Shown: positions 1 through 14,600, counted from the stretch's first letter. The stretch is 64,000 nucleotides of DNA from Zeus faber (GCA_960531495.1 OY482855.1:1736001-1800000); one strand, 5' to 3'. Translations and numbers: made by a program. The notes: a model not told the origin generated them from the letters alone.

Positions 1-2280
1 GGTAGGAACAAGAGATAGAGAGTCGATTTTAATATCAATGTTGTGATAAATACCTTGTTTGGCCGGGAAGACCAGCAGTTCCGTTTTCGCCAGATTTAGT
101 TGAAGATGATAATCCTTCATCCATGTGGATATGTCAGCGAGACAATCCGAGATCCGCGTCGAGACAGTAGGGTCGTCGGGCGGGAAGGACAGATAGAGTT
201 GAGTATCATCCGCATAGCAGTGATATGAAAAGCCTTGTGAGCGGATGATCGGGCCCAGTGAGGTGGTGTATATGGCAAAGAGGAGGGGTCCTAGCACCGA
301 GCCTTGGGGCACCCCTGTGGTGAGGTTGTGAGGCACAGACAGCTGGCCTCGCCATGTCACACTGAACGAGCGCCCAGTAAGGTAAGATTCGAACCAGGAA
401 AGTGCACTGCCCGTTATGCCCATGCTTGAGAGTATGGACAGGAGTATGCAATGATTGACAGTGTCAAAAGCAGCTGATAAGTCTAGCAGAATGAGGACCG
501 AGGATTTGGCAGCAGCTCTAGCAGTTTTTAAGGCCTCTGTCACAGACAACAGGGCTGTTTAAGTGGAGTGACCACTTTTGAAGCCAGATTGAAGTGTATC
601 AAGAAGGTTGTTCCTTGACAGGTACTCTGTAACCTGTCTAGAGACCGCCCTCTCTAAGGTTTTGGAAAGGAATGGGAGGAGAGAGACCGGCCGATAGTTT
701 CCTACTTGATTGGGATCGAGTGAGGGTTTTTTGAGCAGTGGTGCGACCCGAGCCGCTTTGAAAGCGGAAGGGAAAGTGCCGGAAGTTAGGGAAGAATTGA
801 TCACATGTGTGATTGCCGGGGTGATAGTCGGTGATATGGCTTGAAGGAGGTTGGATGGGATCGGATCTAGCGGACAGGTAGTAGGACGGCTACATGTTAG
901 TAGTTTAGATACCTCACTTTCAGCGAGGGGGGCGAAACCAGGGAACGATGAGCCTAGGGCTGGAGAAGACAGGTTGTGAGTAAGTTGTTTAGTGAATTGG
1001 CTGCTGATGGCTGCCACTTTGTTAGTAAAAAAGGAGGCAAGGCAGTCAGCAGTGAGGTTAGTAGCTGGGGGAGGTGGTGGAGGGTAAAGCAGAGACTTGA
1101 AGGTGGTGAATAACGTACGTGTGTCTGTGGCACCGTTGATCCTATCGTTGAAGAAGGCCTTCTTGGCAGCAGTGATGCCGGAAGAGAAGGAGGACAGCAG
1201 TGTCTGGTAGCTAGCAAGATCCTCAGTTGTTTTGGATTTGTGCCATTTCCTCTCGGCTGCTCTGAGGTCAGTGCGCGTTGTCCGGAGGGTGTCAGTCAGC
1301 CAAGGGTGCGACTGGGTTGAACGAGCAGGTCTGGTGGATAGTGGACACAGGATATCCAGACATGAGCTCAAGGTGGAGCAGAGGGAGTCAGTGGCATCAT
1401 TAACCTGCAGAGAGGAGAAAGTGCCATGGGGTGGAAGAGAAGAGGAGAGCACAGAGGAGAAGTGGGTGGGAGACAAGTTGCGGAGATTGCTGCGGATAGT
1501 AACCATGGGTGGGGAGGTGGGGGGTTGTTTTGGTAGCTGGACATTGAAGTGGATGAAGAAGTGGTCAGAGAGATGAAGAGGAGTGACCCATAGGTTGTCG
1601 GTGGTACAGCTCCGAGCAAGAATGAGATCAAGCTCTTTGCCAGCCTTGTGAGTCGGTGGAGTCGGGATCTGTCTTAGGTCGAACGAGCGAACCAAAGACA
1701 GGAAGTCAGCCGAGCTCGCACTGTCCAAGTGAATGTTCATGTCTCCGAGGACGAGCATGGGACACTCGTGCTCAGGGATTGATGACAGCAGGGTGTCAAG
1801 CTCATGTAGGAAGTCACCTAGTTGTCCTGGTGGATGGTAGATGACGACCACATAGGCTTTCACCGGAGCAGTCACCAAGACGGCGTGATATTCAAAGGAG
1901 GCAAAGTTGTTTAAAGGCAGCAGTGGATTAAATTTCCATGTGTTGGAAATTAGCAGGCCAGTCCCACCACCACGGCCAGATGGTCTGGATGTGTGGGAGA
2001 ATGAGTAGTTAGTGGAGAGTGTAGCCGGGGTTGCGCTATCTTCCGGTTTAATCCATGTCTCAGTGAGAGCAAGGAGCTCTAAGGAGAGTTGGTTGGCATG
2101 ACCAGAAATGAAGTCTGCCTTGTTAACTGCAGATCGACAATTCCCCAAGCCAACAGAGAAGGAGGTCTTTGCAGAAGATGTTTGCTGCAGGGACCTGAGG
2201 TTACCCGGATTGCATCGGCGTATGGTATAACGACGCTTTCTGGGTGACCTTGAAGTTGTAGGGATGCGGTAGTAGCACAC
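1..2280 (-). pseudogene. LINE ORF2: endonuclease and reverse transcriptase, one premature stop
   Basis: The open stretch 559-2,280 gives about 573 codons. The endonuclease shows TETW (residues 73-76), GDMN (179-182) and SDH (238-240), the expected Glu, Asp/Asn and Asp-His catalytic sites. RT begins with YRPVSLLP near residue 529. A TAA at 559-561 follows GHST. The same frame then stays open to position 1 and carries a FDTVNH-type motif (about 450-490), a GVPQGSVLGP motif (285-314) and the catalytic YADD (205-216). The lesion is therefore one nonsense codon, not a frameshift. The marked start is a GTG; the frame is open further upstream (about 2,281-2,350) without an obvious ATG, so the true N-terminus is uncertain. 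The element would copy its RNA at a nicked target site; this copy could not make full-length protein without readthrough. Confidence 0.88.
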
Positions 2281-2660
2281 TTTGTATGGAGTGAGAGAAA
2301 GAAGGCAGGTTTGCCTTGTTCGGTGTCCTTGCTTCGGTTGACGTGCAGAGGTAGACGTGCGTCTTTACACAGAGCGTCTTCACACAAGAGCGACTACAAA
2401 TGGGCCAACGCTTGAAGGGCAGGACCATAAATAGGTGATAGAATACAGCTGCTCGTGTGATTAGGGTTGCACCTGGCTAAGAGCACGCCCACATAAGAGA
2501 GGACTTACCTGAATAGGGGGTGTGTCTGGAACACAAGCTTGTTGGCAGATCAGCAAATAGCAGTGAAATGTACAGAGTCAATCCAGTAGTCCAAGTTGCA
2601 ATACTACAATACGAGCAGTGATACACTACACAGCAACCTCAGCACTAGAGCTCGACTCAG
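2281..2660 (-). other. Probable LINE 5' untranslated region
   Basis: This 380-bp stretch lies between the LINE ORF and the satellite array. I see no coding similarity beyond the short frame extension just upstream of the ORF. The sequence is unique-looking and GC-balanced, unlike the neighbouring array. LINEs of this kind normally carry an internal promoter here; no specific promoter element can be named from the sequence. Confidence 0.45.
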
Positions 2661-2676
2661 AGTTAGCTCGACTCAG

Positions 2677-5600
2677 ATTGAAAGTAAGAAAGATTGAAAG
2701 AAATATTGAACGAAAGATTGAAAGAAAGGATGAAAGAAAGATTGGAAGAAAGATTTAAACAAAGAAAGATTGAAAGTAAGAAAGATTGAAAGAAATATTG
2801 AACGAAAGATTGAAAGAAAGGATGAAAGAAAGATTGAAAGAAAGATTGAAAAAAAGAAAGATTGAAAGAAAGATTGAACGACTGAAGAAAAGAATGAAAG
2901 AAAGATTGAAAGAAAGATTGAAAGAAAGAAATATTGAAGGAAAGATTGAAAGATTGAATGATTGAAAGAAAGACTGAAAGAAAGATTGACCGACAGAAAG
3001 ATTGAAAGAAAGAATGAAAGAAAGATTGAAAGAAAGAATGAAAGAAAGATTGAAAGATTAAACAATTGAAAGAAAGATTGCAAGAAAGATTGAAAAAAGA
3101 AAGATTGAAAGAAAGATGGAAAGAAAGAAAGATTGAAAGAAATAACAAAAGAAAGATTGAAAGAAAGAATGAAAGAAAGATTGGAAGACTGAAAGAAAGA
3201 ATGAAAGGCAGATTGAAAGAAAGATTGAAAGTAAGAAAAATTGAAAGAAAGAATGAAAGAAAGATTGAAAGATTGCAAGAAAGAATGAAAGAAATATTGA
3301 AAGATTGAAATATTGAAAGAAAGAATGAAAGAAAGATTGAAAGATTGAAAGAAAGATTGAAAGATTGAAATAAAGATTGAAAGTTTGAAAGAAAGATTGA
3401 AAGAAAGATTTAAAGAAAGAAAGAAAGATTGAAAGAAAGATTGAAAGAAAGATTGAAAGAAAGAAAGATTGAATAATTGAAAGAAAGACTGAAAGAAAGA
3501 ATGACGGACAGAAAGATTGAAAGAAAGAATGAAAGAAAGATTGAAAGAAAGATTTAAACAAAGAAAGATTGAAAGTAAGAAAGATTGAAAGAAATATTGA
3601 ACGAAAGATTGAAAGAAAGGATGAAAGAAAGATTGAAAGAAAGATTGAAAAAAAGGAAGATTGAAAGAAAGATTGAATGACTGAAGAAAAGAATGAAAGA
3701 AAGATTGAAAGAAAGATTGAAAGAAAGAAATATTGAAGGAAAGATTGAAAGATTGAATGATTGAAAGAAAGACTGAAAGAAAGATTGACCGACAGAAAGA
3801 TTGAAAGAAAGAATGAAAGAAAGATTGAAAGAAAGAATGAAAGAAAGATTGAAAGATTAAACAATTGAAAGAAAGATTGCAAGAAAGATTGAAAAAAGAA
3901 AGATTGAAAGAAAGAATAAAAGAAAGATTGAAAGAAAGATGGAAAGAAAGAAAGATTGAAAGAAATAACAAAAGAAAGATTGAAAGAAAGAATGAAAGAA
4001 AGATTGAAAGACTGAAAGAAAGAATGAAAGGCAGATTGAAAGAAAGATTGAAAGTAAGAAAAATTGAAAGAAAGAATGAAAGAAAGATTGAAAGATTGCA
4101 AGAAAGAATGAAAGAAATATTGAAAGATTGAAATATTGAAAGAAAGAATGAAAGAAAGATTGAAAGATTGCAAGAAAGAATGAAAGAAATATTGAAAGAT
4201 TGAAATATTGAAAGAAAGAATGAAAGAAAGATTGAAAGATTGAAAGAAAGATTGAAATATTGAAATAAAGATTGAAAGTTTGAAAGAAAGATTGAAAGAA
4301 AGATTTAAAGAAAGAAAGAAAGATTGAAAGAAAGATTGAAAGAAAGATTGAAAGAAAGAAAGATTGAAAGATTGAATAATTGAAAGAAAGACTGAAAGAA
4401 AGAATGACGGACAGAAAGATTGAAAGAAAGAATGAAAGAAAGATTGAAAAAAGATTGAAAGACTGAAAGAAAGAATGAAAGAAACATTGAAAGATTAAAC
4501 AATTGAAAGAAAGATTGCAAGAAAGATGGAAAGAATGAAAGATTGAAATAATGATTAAAAGTTTGAAAGAAAGTTTGAAAGAAAGATTTAAACAAAGAAA
4601 GATTGAAAGTAAGAAAGATTGAAAGAAATGTTGAACGAAAGATTGAAAGAAAGGATGAAAGAAAGATTGAAAGAAAGATTGAAAAAAAGAAAGATTGAAA
4701 GAATGATTGAACGACTGAAGGAAAGAATGAAAGAAAGATTGAAAGAAAGATTGAAAGAAATAAATATTGAAGGAAAGATTGAAAGATTGAATGACTGAAA
4801 GAAAGACTGAAAGAAAGATTGACCGACAGAAAGATTGAAAGAAAGAATGAAAGAAAGATTGAAAGAAAGAATGAAAGAAAGATTGAAAGTTTGAAAGAAA
4901 GATTGAAAGAAAGATTTAAAGAAAGATTGAAAGACTGAAAGAAAGAATGAAAGGCAGATTGAAAGAAAGATTGAAAGTAAGAAAGATTGAAAGAAAGAAT
5001 GAAAGAAAGATTGAAAGATTGCAAGAAAGAATGAAAGAAATATTGAAAGATTGAAATATTGAAAGAAAGAATGAAAGAAAGATTGAAAGATTGAAAGAAA
5101 GATTGAAAGTTTGAAAGAAAGATTGAAAGAAAGATTTAAAGAAAGAAAGAAAGATTGAAAGAAAGATTGACAGACAGAAAGATTGAAAGAAAGAATGAAA
5201 GAAAGATTGAAAGAAAGAATGAAAGAAAGATTGAAAGTTTGAAAGAAAGTTTGAAAGAAAGATTTAAAGAAAGATTGAAAGACTGAAAGAAAGAATGAAA
5301 GGCAGATTGAAAGAAAGATTGAAAGTAAGAAAGATTGAAAGAAAGAATGAAAGAAAGATTGAAAGATTGCAAGAAAGAATGAAAGAAATATTGAAAGATT
5401 GAAATATTGAAAGAAAGAATGAAAGAAAGATTGAAAGATTGAAAGAAAGATTGAAAGAAAGATTGAAAGATTGAAATAAAGATTGAAAGTTTGAAAGAAA
5501 GATTGAAAGAAAGATTTAAAGAAAGAAAGAAAGATTGAAAGAAAGATTGATAGAAAGATTGAAAGAAAGAATGAAACAAAGATTGAAATAAAGAATGAAA

Positions 5601-8600
5601 GAAAGATTGAAAGAAAGATTGAAAGAAAGAAAGATTGAAAGATTGAATGATTGAAAGAAAGACTGAAAGAAAGAATGACGGACAGAAAGATTGAAAGAAA
5701 GAATGAAAGAAAGATTGAAAAAAAGATTGAAAGACTGAAAGAAAGAATGAAAGAAACATTGAAAGATTAAACAATTGAAAGAAAGATTGCAAGAAAGATG
5801 GAAAGTAAGATTGAAAGAAATAAAGATTGAAAGAAATAACAAAAGAAAGATTGAAAGAAAAAATGAAAGATAGAAAAATTGAAAGTAAGAAAGATTGAAA
5901 GAATGAAAGAAAGATTGATAGAAAGATTGAAAGATTGAAATAAAGATTGAAAGTTTGAAAGAAAGATTGAAAGAAAGAAAGAAAGATTGAAAGAAAGATT
6001 GAAAGAAAGAATGAAACAAAGATTGAAATAAAGAATGAAAGAAAGATTGAAAGAAAGATTGAAAGAAAGAATGACGGACAGAAAGATTGAAAGAAAGAAT
6101 GAAAGAAAGATTGAAAGATTGAAACATTGAAAGAAAGAATGAAAAAGATTGAAAGATTGAAAGAAAGATTTAAAGAAAGATTGAAAGACTGAAAGAAACA
6201 AAGATTGAAATAAAGAATGAAAGAAATATTGAAAGAAAGATTGAAAGAAAGAAAGATTGAATGATTGAATGATTGAAAGAAAGACTGAAAGAAAGAATGA
6301 CGGACAGAAAGATTGAAAGAAAGAATGAAAGAAAGATTGAGAAAAAGATTGAAAGACTGAAAGAAAGAATGAAAGAAACATTGAAAGATTAAACAATTGA
6401 AAGAAAGATTGCAAGAAAGATGGAAAGCAAGATTGAAAGAAATAAAGATTGAAAGAAATAACAAAAGAAAGATTGAAAGAAATAATGAAAGATAGAAAAA
6501 TTGAAAGTAAGAAAGATTGAAAGAATGAATGAAAGAAAGATTGAAAGATTGAAAGATTGAAATATTGAAAGAAAGATTGAATGTTTGAAAAAAGATTGAA
6601 AGTATTAAAGATCGAAAGAAATATTCAAAGAAAGATTGAAAGATTGAAAGAAAGAATGAAAGAACGATGAAAGAAAGAATGAATGAATGAAAGAAAGAAT
6701 GAAAGATTAAACAATTGAAAGAAAGATTGCAAGAAAGATTGAAAAAAGAAATATTGAAAGAAAGAATGAAAGAAAGATTGAAAGAAAGTTGGAAAGAAAG
6801 ATTGAAAGAAAGAAAGATTGAAAGAAATAATGAAAGAAAGATAGAACGATTGGAAGAAATATTGAAAGATAGAAAAATTGAAAGTAAGAAAGATTGAAAG
6901 AAAGAATGATAAAAAGATTGAAAGATTGAAAGAAAGAATGAAAGAAAGATTGAAAGATTGAAATATTGAAAGATAGAATGAAAGAAAGATTGAAAGATTG
7001 AAAGAAAGATTGAAAGATTGAATGATTGAAAGAAAGATTGAATGTTTGAAAGAAAGATTGAAAGAAAGATTTAAAGAAAGAAAGATTGAAAGAAATATTG
7101 AAAGAAAGATTGAAAGAAAGATGGAAAGAAAGAAAGATTGAAAGAAATAACAAAAGAAAGATTGAAAGAAAGAATGAAAGAAAGATTGAAAGACTGAAAG
7201 AAAGAATGAAAGGCAGATTGAAAGAAAGATTGAAAGTAAGAAAAATTGAAAGAAAGAATGAAAGAAAGATTGAAAGATTGCAAGAAAGAATGAAAGAAAG
7301 ATTGAAAGATTGCAAGAAAGAATGAAAGAAATATTGAAAGATTGAAAGAAAGAATGAAAGAAAGATTGAAAGATTGAAAGAAAGATTGAAATATTGAAAT
7401 AAAGATTGAAAGTTTGAAAGAAAGATTGAAAGAAAGAAAGAAAGATTGAAAGAAAGATTGAAAGAAAGATTGAAAGAAAGAAAGATTGAAAGATTGAATA
7501 ATTGAAAGAAAGACTGAAAGAAAGAATGACGGACAGAAAGATTGAAAGAAAGAATGAAAGAAAGATTGAAAAAAGATTGAAAGACTGATAGAAAGAATGA
7601 AAGAAACATTGAAAGATTAAACAATTGAAAGAAAGATTGCAAGAAAGATGGAAAGAATGAAAGATTGAAATAATGATTAAAAGTTTGAAAGAAAGTTTGA
7701 AAGAAAGATTTAAACAAAGAAAGATTGTAAGTAAGAAAGATTGAAAGAAATGTTGAACGAAAGATTGAAAGAAAGGATGAAAGAAAGATTGAAAGAAAGA
7801 TTGAAAAAAAGAAAGATTGAAAGAATGATTGAACGACTGAAGGAAAGAATGAAAGAAAGATTGAAAGAAAGATTGAAAGAAATAAATATTGAAGGAAAGA
7901 TTGAAAGATTGAATGACTGAAAGAAAGACTGAAAGAAAGATTGACAGACAGAAAGATTGAAAGAAAGAATGAAAGAAAGATTGAAAGAAAGAATGAAAGA
8001 AAGATTGAAAGTTTGAAAGAAAGATTGAAAGAAAGATTTAAAGAAAGATTGAAAGACTGAAAGAAAGAATGAAAGGCAGATTGAAAGAAAGATTGAAAGT
8101 AAGAAAGATTGAAAGAAAGAATGAAAGAAAGATTGATAGATTGCAAGAAAGAATGAAAGAAATATTGAAAGATTGAAATATTGAAAGAAAGAATGAAAGA
8201 AAGATTGAAAGATTGAAAGATAGATTGAAAGTTTGAAAGAAAGATTGAAAGAAAGAAAGAAAGATTGAAAGAAAGATTGACAGACAGAAAGATTGAAAGA
8301 AAGAATGAAAGAAAGATTGAAAGAAAGAATGAAAGAAAGATTGAAAGTTTGAAAGAAAGTTTGAAAGAAAGATTTAAAGAAAGATTGAAAGACTGAAAGA
8401 AAGAATGAAAGGCAGATTGAAAGAAAGATTGATTGAAAGTAAGAAAGATTGAAAGAAAGAATGAAAGAAAGATTGAAAGATTGCAAGAAAGAATGAAAGA
8501 AATATTGAAAGATTGAAATATTGAAAGAAAGAATGAAAGAAAGATTGAAAGATTGAAAGAAAGATTGAAAGAAAGATTGAAAGATTGAAATAAAGATTGA

Positions 8601-11600
8601 AAGTTTGAAAGAAAGATTGAAAGAAAGATTTAAAGAAAGAAAGAAAGATTGAAAGAAAGATTGATAGAAAGATTGAAAGAAAGAATGAAACAAAGATTGA
8701 AATAAAGAATGAAAGAAAGATTGAAAGAAAGATTGAAAGAAAGAAAGATTGAAAGATTGAATGATTGAAAGAAAGACTGAAAGAAAGAATGACGGACAGA
8801 AAGATTGAAAGAAAGAATGAAAGAAAGATTGAAAAAAAGATTGAAAGACTGAAAGAAAGAATGAAAGAAACATTGAAAGATTAAACAATTGAACGAAAGA
8901 TTGCAAGAAAGATGGAAAGTAAGATTGAAAGAAATAAAGATTGAAAGAAATAACAAAAGAAAGATTGAAAGAAAAAATGAAAGATAGAAAAATTGAAAGT
9001 AAGAAATATTGAAAGAATGAAAGAAAGATTGATAGAAAGATTGAAAGATTGAAATAAAGATTGAAAGTTTGAAAGAAAGATTGAAAGAAAGATTGAAAGA
9101 AAGAAAGAAAGATTGAAAGAAAGATTGAAAGAAAGAATGAAACAAAGATTGAAATAAAGAATGAAAGAAAGATTGAAAGAAAGATTGAAAGAAAGAATGA
9201 CGGACAGAAAGATTGAAAGAAAGAATGAAAGAAAGATTGAAAAAAAGATTGAAAGACTGAAAGAAAGAATGAAAGAAACATTGAAAGATTAAACAATTGA
9301 AAGAAAGATTGCAAGAAAGATGGAAAGCAAGATTGAAAGAAATAAAGATTGAAAGAAATAACAAAAGAAAGATTGAAAGAAATAATGAAAGATAGAAAAA
9401 TTGAAAGTAAGAAAGATTGAAAGAATGAATGAAAGAAAGATTGAAAGATTGAAATATTGAAAGAAAGATTGAATGTTTGAAAAAAGATTGAAAGTATTAA
9501 AGATCGAAAGAAATATTCAAAGAAAGATTGAAAGATTGAAAGAAAGAATGAAAGAACGATTGAAAGAAAGAATGAATGAATGAATGAAAGAATGAAAGAT
9601 TAAACAATTGAAAGAAAGATTGCAAGAAAGATTGAAAAAAGAAATATTGAAAGAAAGAATGAAAGAAAGATTGAAAGAAAGTTGGAAAGAAAGATTGAAA
9701 GAAAGAAAGATTGAAAGAAATAATGAAAGAAAGATAGAACGATTGGAAGAAATATTGAAAGATAGAAAAATTGAAAGTAAGAAAGATTGAAAGAAAGAAT
9801 GATAAAAAGATTGAAAGATTGAAAGAAAGAATGAAAGAAAGATTGAAAGATTGAAATATTGAAAGATAGAATGAAAGAAAGATTGAAAGATTGAAAGAAA
9901 GATTGAAAGAAAGATTGAAAGATTGAAAGATTGAAAGAAAGATTGAATGTTTGAAAGAAAGATTTAAAGAAAGAAAGATTGAAAGAAAGATTGAAAGATT
10001 AAAAGATTGAAATAATGATTGAAAGTTTGAAAGAAAGATTGAAAGAACGATTTAAAGAAAGAAAGATTGAAAGAAATATTGAAAGAAAGATTGAAAGATT
10101 GAAAGAAAGATTGAAAGAAAGAATGAAAGAAAGATTGAAAGATAGATTGAAAAAAAGAAAGATTGAAAGAAAGATTGAAAGACTGAAGGAAAGAATAAAA
10201 GAAAGATTGAAAGAAAGATTGAAAGAAAGATTGAAAGAAAGAAAGATTGAAAGAAAGATTGAAAGATTGAAAGAAAGAATGAAAAATTGAAAGAAAGAAT
10301 GAAAGAACGATTGAAAGAAAGAATGAAAGAATGAAAGAAAGATTGAAAGATTGAAAGAAATATTGAAAGAAAGAGAGAATGAAAGATTGAAAGATTGAAA
10401 GAAAGATTGAAAGTAATAAAGATTGAAAGTAAAAATGAAAGAAAAATTGAAAGATTGAAAGATTGAAAGAAAGATTGAAAGAAAGATTTAAAGAAAGATT
10501 GAAAGACTGAAGGAAAGAATGAATAAAAGAATTAAAGAAAGATTGAAAGATTTATTGATTGAAAGAAAGAATGAAAGAAAGATTGAAAGATCTAAAGAAC
10601 GATTGAAAGAAAGATTGAAAGATTGAAAGATTGAAATAAAGATTGAAAGTTTGAAAGAAAGATTGAAAGAAAGATTTAAAGAAAGAAAGATTGAAAGAAA
10701 TATTGAAAGAAAGATTGAAAGAAATAACAAAAGAAAGATTGAAAGAAAGAATGAAAGAAAGATTGAACGATTGGAAGAAATATTGAAAGAAAGATAGATT
10801 GAAAGTAAGATAGATTGAAAGAAAGAATGAAAGAAAAAATGAAAGATTTAAAGAAAGAATGAAAGAAAGATTGAAAGATTGAAACATTGAAAGAAAGAAT
10901 GAAAAAGATTGAAAGATTGAAAGAAAGATTTAAAGAAAGATTGAAAGACTGAAAGAAACAAAGATTGAAATAAAGAATGAAAGAAATATTGAAAGAAAGA
11001 TTGAAAGAAAGAAAGATTGAATGATTGAATGATTGAAAGAAAGGCTGAAAGAAAGAATGACGGACAGAAAGATTGAAAGAAAGAATGAAAGAAAGATTGA
11101 GAAAAAGATTGAAAGACTGAAAGAAAGAATGAAAGAAACATTGAAAGATTAAACAATTGAAAGAAAGATTGCAAGAAAAATGGAAAAAATGAAAGATTGA
11201 AATAATAATTGAAAGTTTGAAAGAAAGATTGAAAGAAAGATTTAAAGAAAGAAAGATTTAAAGAAATATTGAAAGAAAGATTGAAAGATTGAAAGAAAGA
11301 TTGAAAGAAAGATTGAAAGAATGAAAGAAAGAATGAATAAAAGAATTAAAGAAAGATTGAAAGATTGATTGAAAGAAAGAATGAAAGAAAGATTGAAAGA
11401 TCTAAAGAACGATTGAAAGAAAGATTGAAAGATTGAAAGATTGAAATAAAGATTGAAAGTTTGAAAGAAAGATTGAAAGAAAGATTTAAAGAAAGAAAGA
11501 TTGAAAGAAATATTGAAAGAAAGATTGAAAGAAATAACAAAAGAAAGATTGAAAGAAAGAATGAAAGAAAGATTGAACGATTGGAAGAAATATTGAAAGA

Positions 11601-14600
11601 AAGATAGATTGAAAGTAAGATAGATTGAAAGAAAGAATGAAAGAAAGAATGAAAGATTTAAAGAAAGAATGAAAGAAAGATTGAAAGATTGAAACATTGA
11701 AAGAAAGAATGAAAAAGATTGAAAGATTGAAAGAAAGATTTAAAGAAAGATTGAAAGACTGAAAGAAACAAAGATTGAAATAAAGAATGAAAGAAATATT
11801 GAAAGAAAGATTGAAAGAAAGAAAGATTGAATGATTGAATGATTGAAAGAAAGACTGAAAGAAAGAATGACGGACAGAAAGATTGAAAGAAAGAATGAAA
11901 GAAAGATTGAGAAAAAGATTGAAAGACTGAAAGAAAGAATGAAAGAAACATTGAAAGATTAAACAATTGAAAGAAAGATTGCAAGAAAAATGGAAAGAAT
12001 GAAAGATTGAAATAATAATTGAAAGTTTGAAAGAAAGATTGAAAGAAAGATCTAAAGAAAGAAAGATTGAAAGAAATATTGAAAGAAAGATTGAAAGAAA
12101 TAACAAAAGAAAGATTGAAAGAAAGAATGAAAGAAAGATTGAACGATTGGAAGAAATATTGAAAGAAAGATAGATTGAAAGTAAGATAGATTGAAAGAAA
12201 GAATGAAAGAAAGATTGAAAGATTTAAAGAAAGAATGAAAGAAAGATTGAAAGATTGAAATATTGAAAAAAAGAATGAAAGAAAGATTGAAAGATTGAAA
12301 GAAAGATTGAAAGAAAGATTTAAAGAAAGATTGAAAGACTGAAAGAAACAAAGATTGAATTAAAGAATGAAAGAAAGATTGAAAGAAAGAAAGATTGAAT
12401 GATTGAATGATTGAAAGAAAGACTGAAAGAAAGAATGACGGACAGAAAGATTGAAAGAAAGAATGAAAGAAAGATTGAAAAAAAGATTGAAAGACTGAAA
12501 GAAAGAATGAAAGAAACATTGAAAGATTAAACAATTGAAAGAAAGATTGCAAGAAAAATGGAAAGAATGAAAGATTGAAATAATGATTGAAAGTTTGAAA
12601 GAAAGTTTGAAAGAGAGATTTAAACAAAGAAAGATTGAAAGTAAGAAAGATAGAAAGAATGAATGAAAGAAATATTGAAATATTGAAAGAAAGATTGAAT
12701 GTTTGAAAAAAGATTGAAAGTATTAAAGATCGAAAGAAATATTTAAAGAAAGATTGAAAGATTGAAAGAAAGAATGAAAGATTAAACAATTGAAAGAAAG
12801 ATTGGAAGAAAGATTGAAAGAAAGTTGGAAAGAAAGATTGAAAGAAAGAAAGATTGAAACAAATAATGAAAGAAAGATTGAACGATTGGAAGAAATATTG
12901 AAAGATAGAAAAATTGAAAGTAAGAAAGAATGAAAGCAAGATTGAAAGATTGAAAGAAAGAAAGATTGAAAGATAGATTGAAAAAAAGATTGAAAGACTG
13001 AAAGAAAGAATGAAAGAAAGATTAAAAGATAGATGAAAGAAAGATTTATAGAAAGAAAGATTGAAAGAAATAACAAAAGAAAGATTGAAAGATTGGAAGA
13101 AATATTGAAAGATAGAAAAATTGAAAGTAAGAAAGATTGAAAGAAAGAATGAAAGAAAGATTGAAAGATTGAAAGAAAGAATGAAAGAAAGATTGAAAGA
13201 TTGAAATATTGAAAGATAGAATGAGAGAAAGATTGAAAGATTGAAAGAAAGATTGAAAGAAAGATTGAAAGATTGAAAGAAAGATTGAATGTTTGAAAGA
13301 AAGATTGAAAGAAAGATTTAAAGAAAGAAAGATTGAAAGAAATATTGAAAGAAAGATTGAAAGATTGAAAGAAAGATTGAAAGATTGAAATAATGATTGA
13401 AAGTTTGAAAGAAAGATTTAAAGAAAGAAAGATTGAAAGTAAGAAAGATTGAAATAAATATTGAAAGAAAGATTGAAAGATTGAAAGAAAGATTGAAAGA
13501 AAGAATGAAAGAAAGATTGAAAGAAAGATTGAAAAAAAGAAAGATTGAAAGAAAGATTGAAAGACTGAAGGAAAGAATGAAAGAAAGATTGAAAGAAAGA
13601 TTGAAAGAAAGATTGAAAGAAAGAAAGAATGAAAGAAAGATTGAAAGAAAGAATGAAAAATTGAAAGAAGGAATGAAAGAACGATTGAAAGAAAGAATGA
13701 AAGAAAGATTGAAAGATTGAAAGAAATATTGAAAGAAAGAGAGAATGAAAGTAAGAAAGATTGAAAGAAAGATTGAAAGTAATAAAGATTGAAAGAAAGA
13801 ATGAAAGAAAAATTGAAAGATTGATAGATTGAAAGAAAGATTGAAAGAAAGATATAAAGAAAGATTGAAAGACTGAAAGAAAGAATGAATAAAAGAATTA
13901 AAGAAAGATTGAAAGATTGAAAGAAAGATTGAAAGAAAGAAAGATTATAGAAAGAATGAAAGAAAGATTGAAAAAAGAAAGAAAGATTGAAAGAAATATT
14001 GAAAGAATGAAAGAAAGATTGAAAAAAGATTGAAAAAAAGAAAAATTGAAAGAAAGATTGAAAGAAATATTGAAAGACTGAAGGAAAGAATGAATGAAAG
14101 ATGGAAAGAAAGATTGAATGAAAGAAAGATTGAAAGTAAGAAAGATTGAAAGAAATATTGAAAGAAAGATTGAAAGATTGAAAGAAAGAATGAAAGAAAG
14201 ATTGAAAGATTGAAAGATTGAAAGATTGAAAGAAAGAATGAAAGAAAGAGTGAAAGATTGAAAGAAAAATTGAAAGAAAGATTGAAAGATTGAAAGATTG
14301 AAAGAAAGATTGAAAGTTTGAAAGAAATATTGAAAGACTGAAAGAAAGATTGCAAGAAAGATTGAAAAAAGAAAGAAAGATTGAAAGATTCAATGAAAGA
14401 AAGATTGAAAGATTAAAAGAAAGAATGAAAGAAAGATTGAAAAATTGAAAGATTGAAAGAAAGACTAAAAGAAAGAAAGAACGATTGAAAGAAAGATTGA
14501 AAGAAAGATTGAAAGAAAGAAAGATTGTAAGAAAGAATGAAAGAAAGAAAGAAAGAAAGATTGAAAGAAAGATTGAAAGACTGAAAGAAAGAATGAAAGA

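Larger units (their letters stand above)
1..2660 (-). mobile_element. L2/CR1-like non-LTR retrotransposon (LINE), 5' part
   Basis: The minus strand reads an apurinic-type endonuclease followed by a reverse transcriptase, the order used by L2/CR1-type LINEs. The element enters from its 5' side near 2,640-2,660, next to the satellite array, and runs off the window at position 1, so the end of RT and the 3' tail are not visible. No separate ORF1 is seen between the endonuclease ORF and the array. The 12-mer AGCTCGACTCAG occurs twice (2,649-2,660 and 2,665-2,676), exactly at the LINE/array border. Clade is judged from general resemblance only; L2, CR1 and Rex-type fish elements are not separated here. 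Confidence 0.85.

Noticed and set aside
1232-1844. Plus-strand open frames across the LINE
   Set aside because: They are antisense to the endonuclease/RT frame, with no similarity to known domains.
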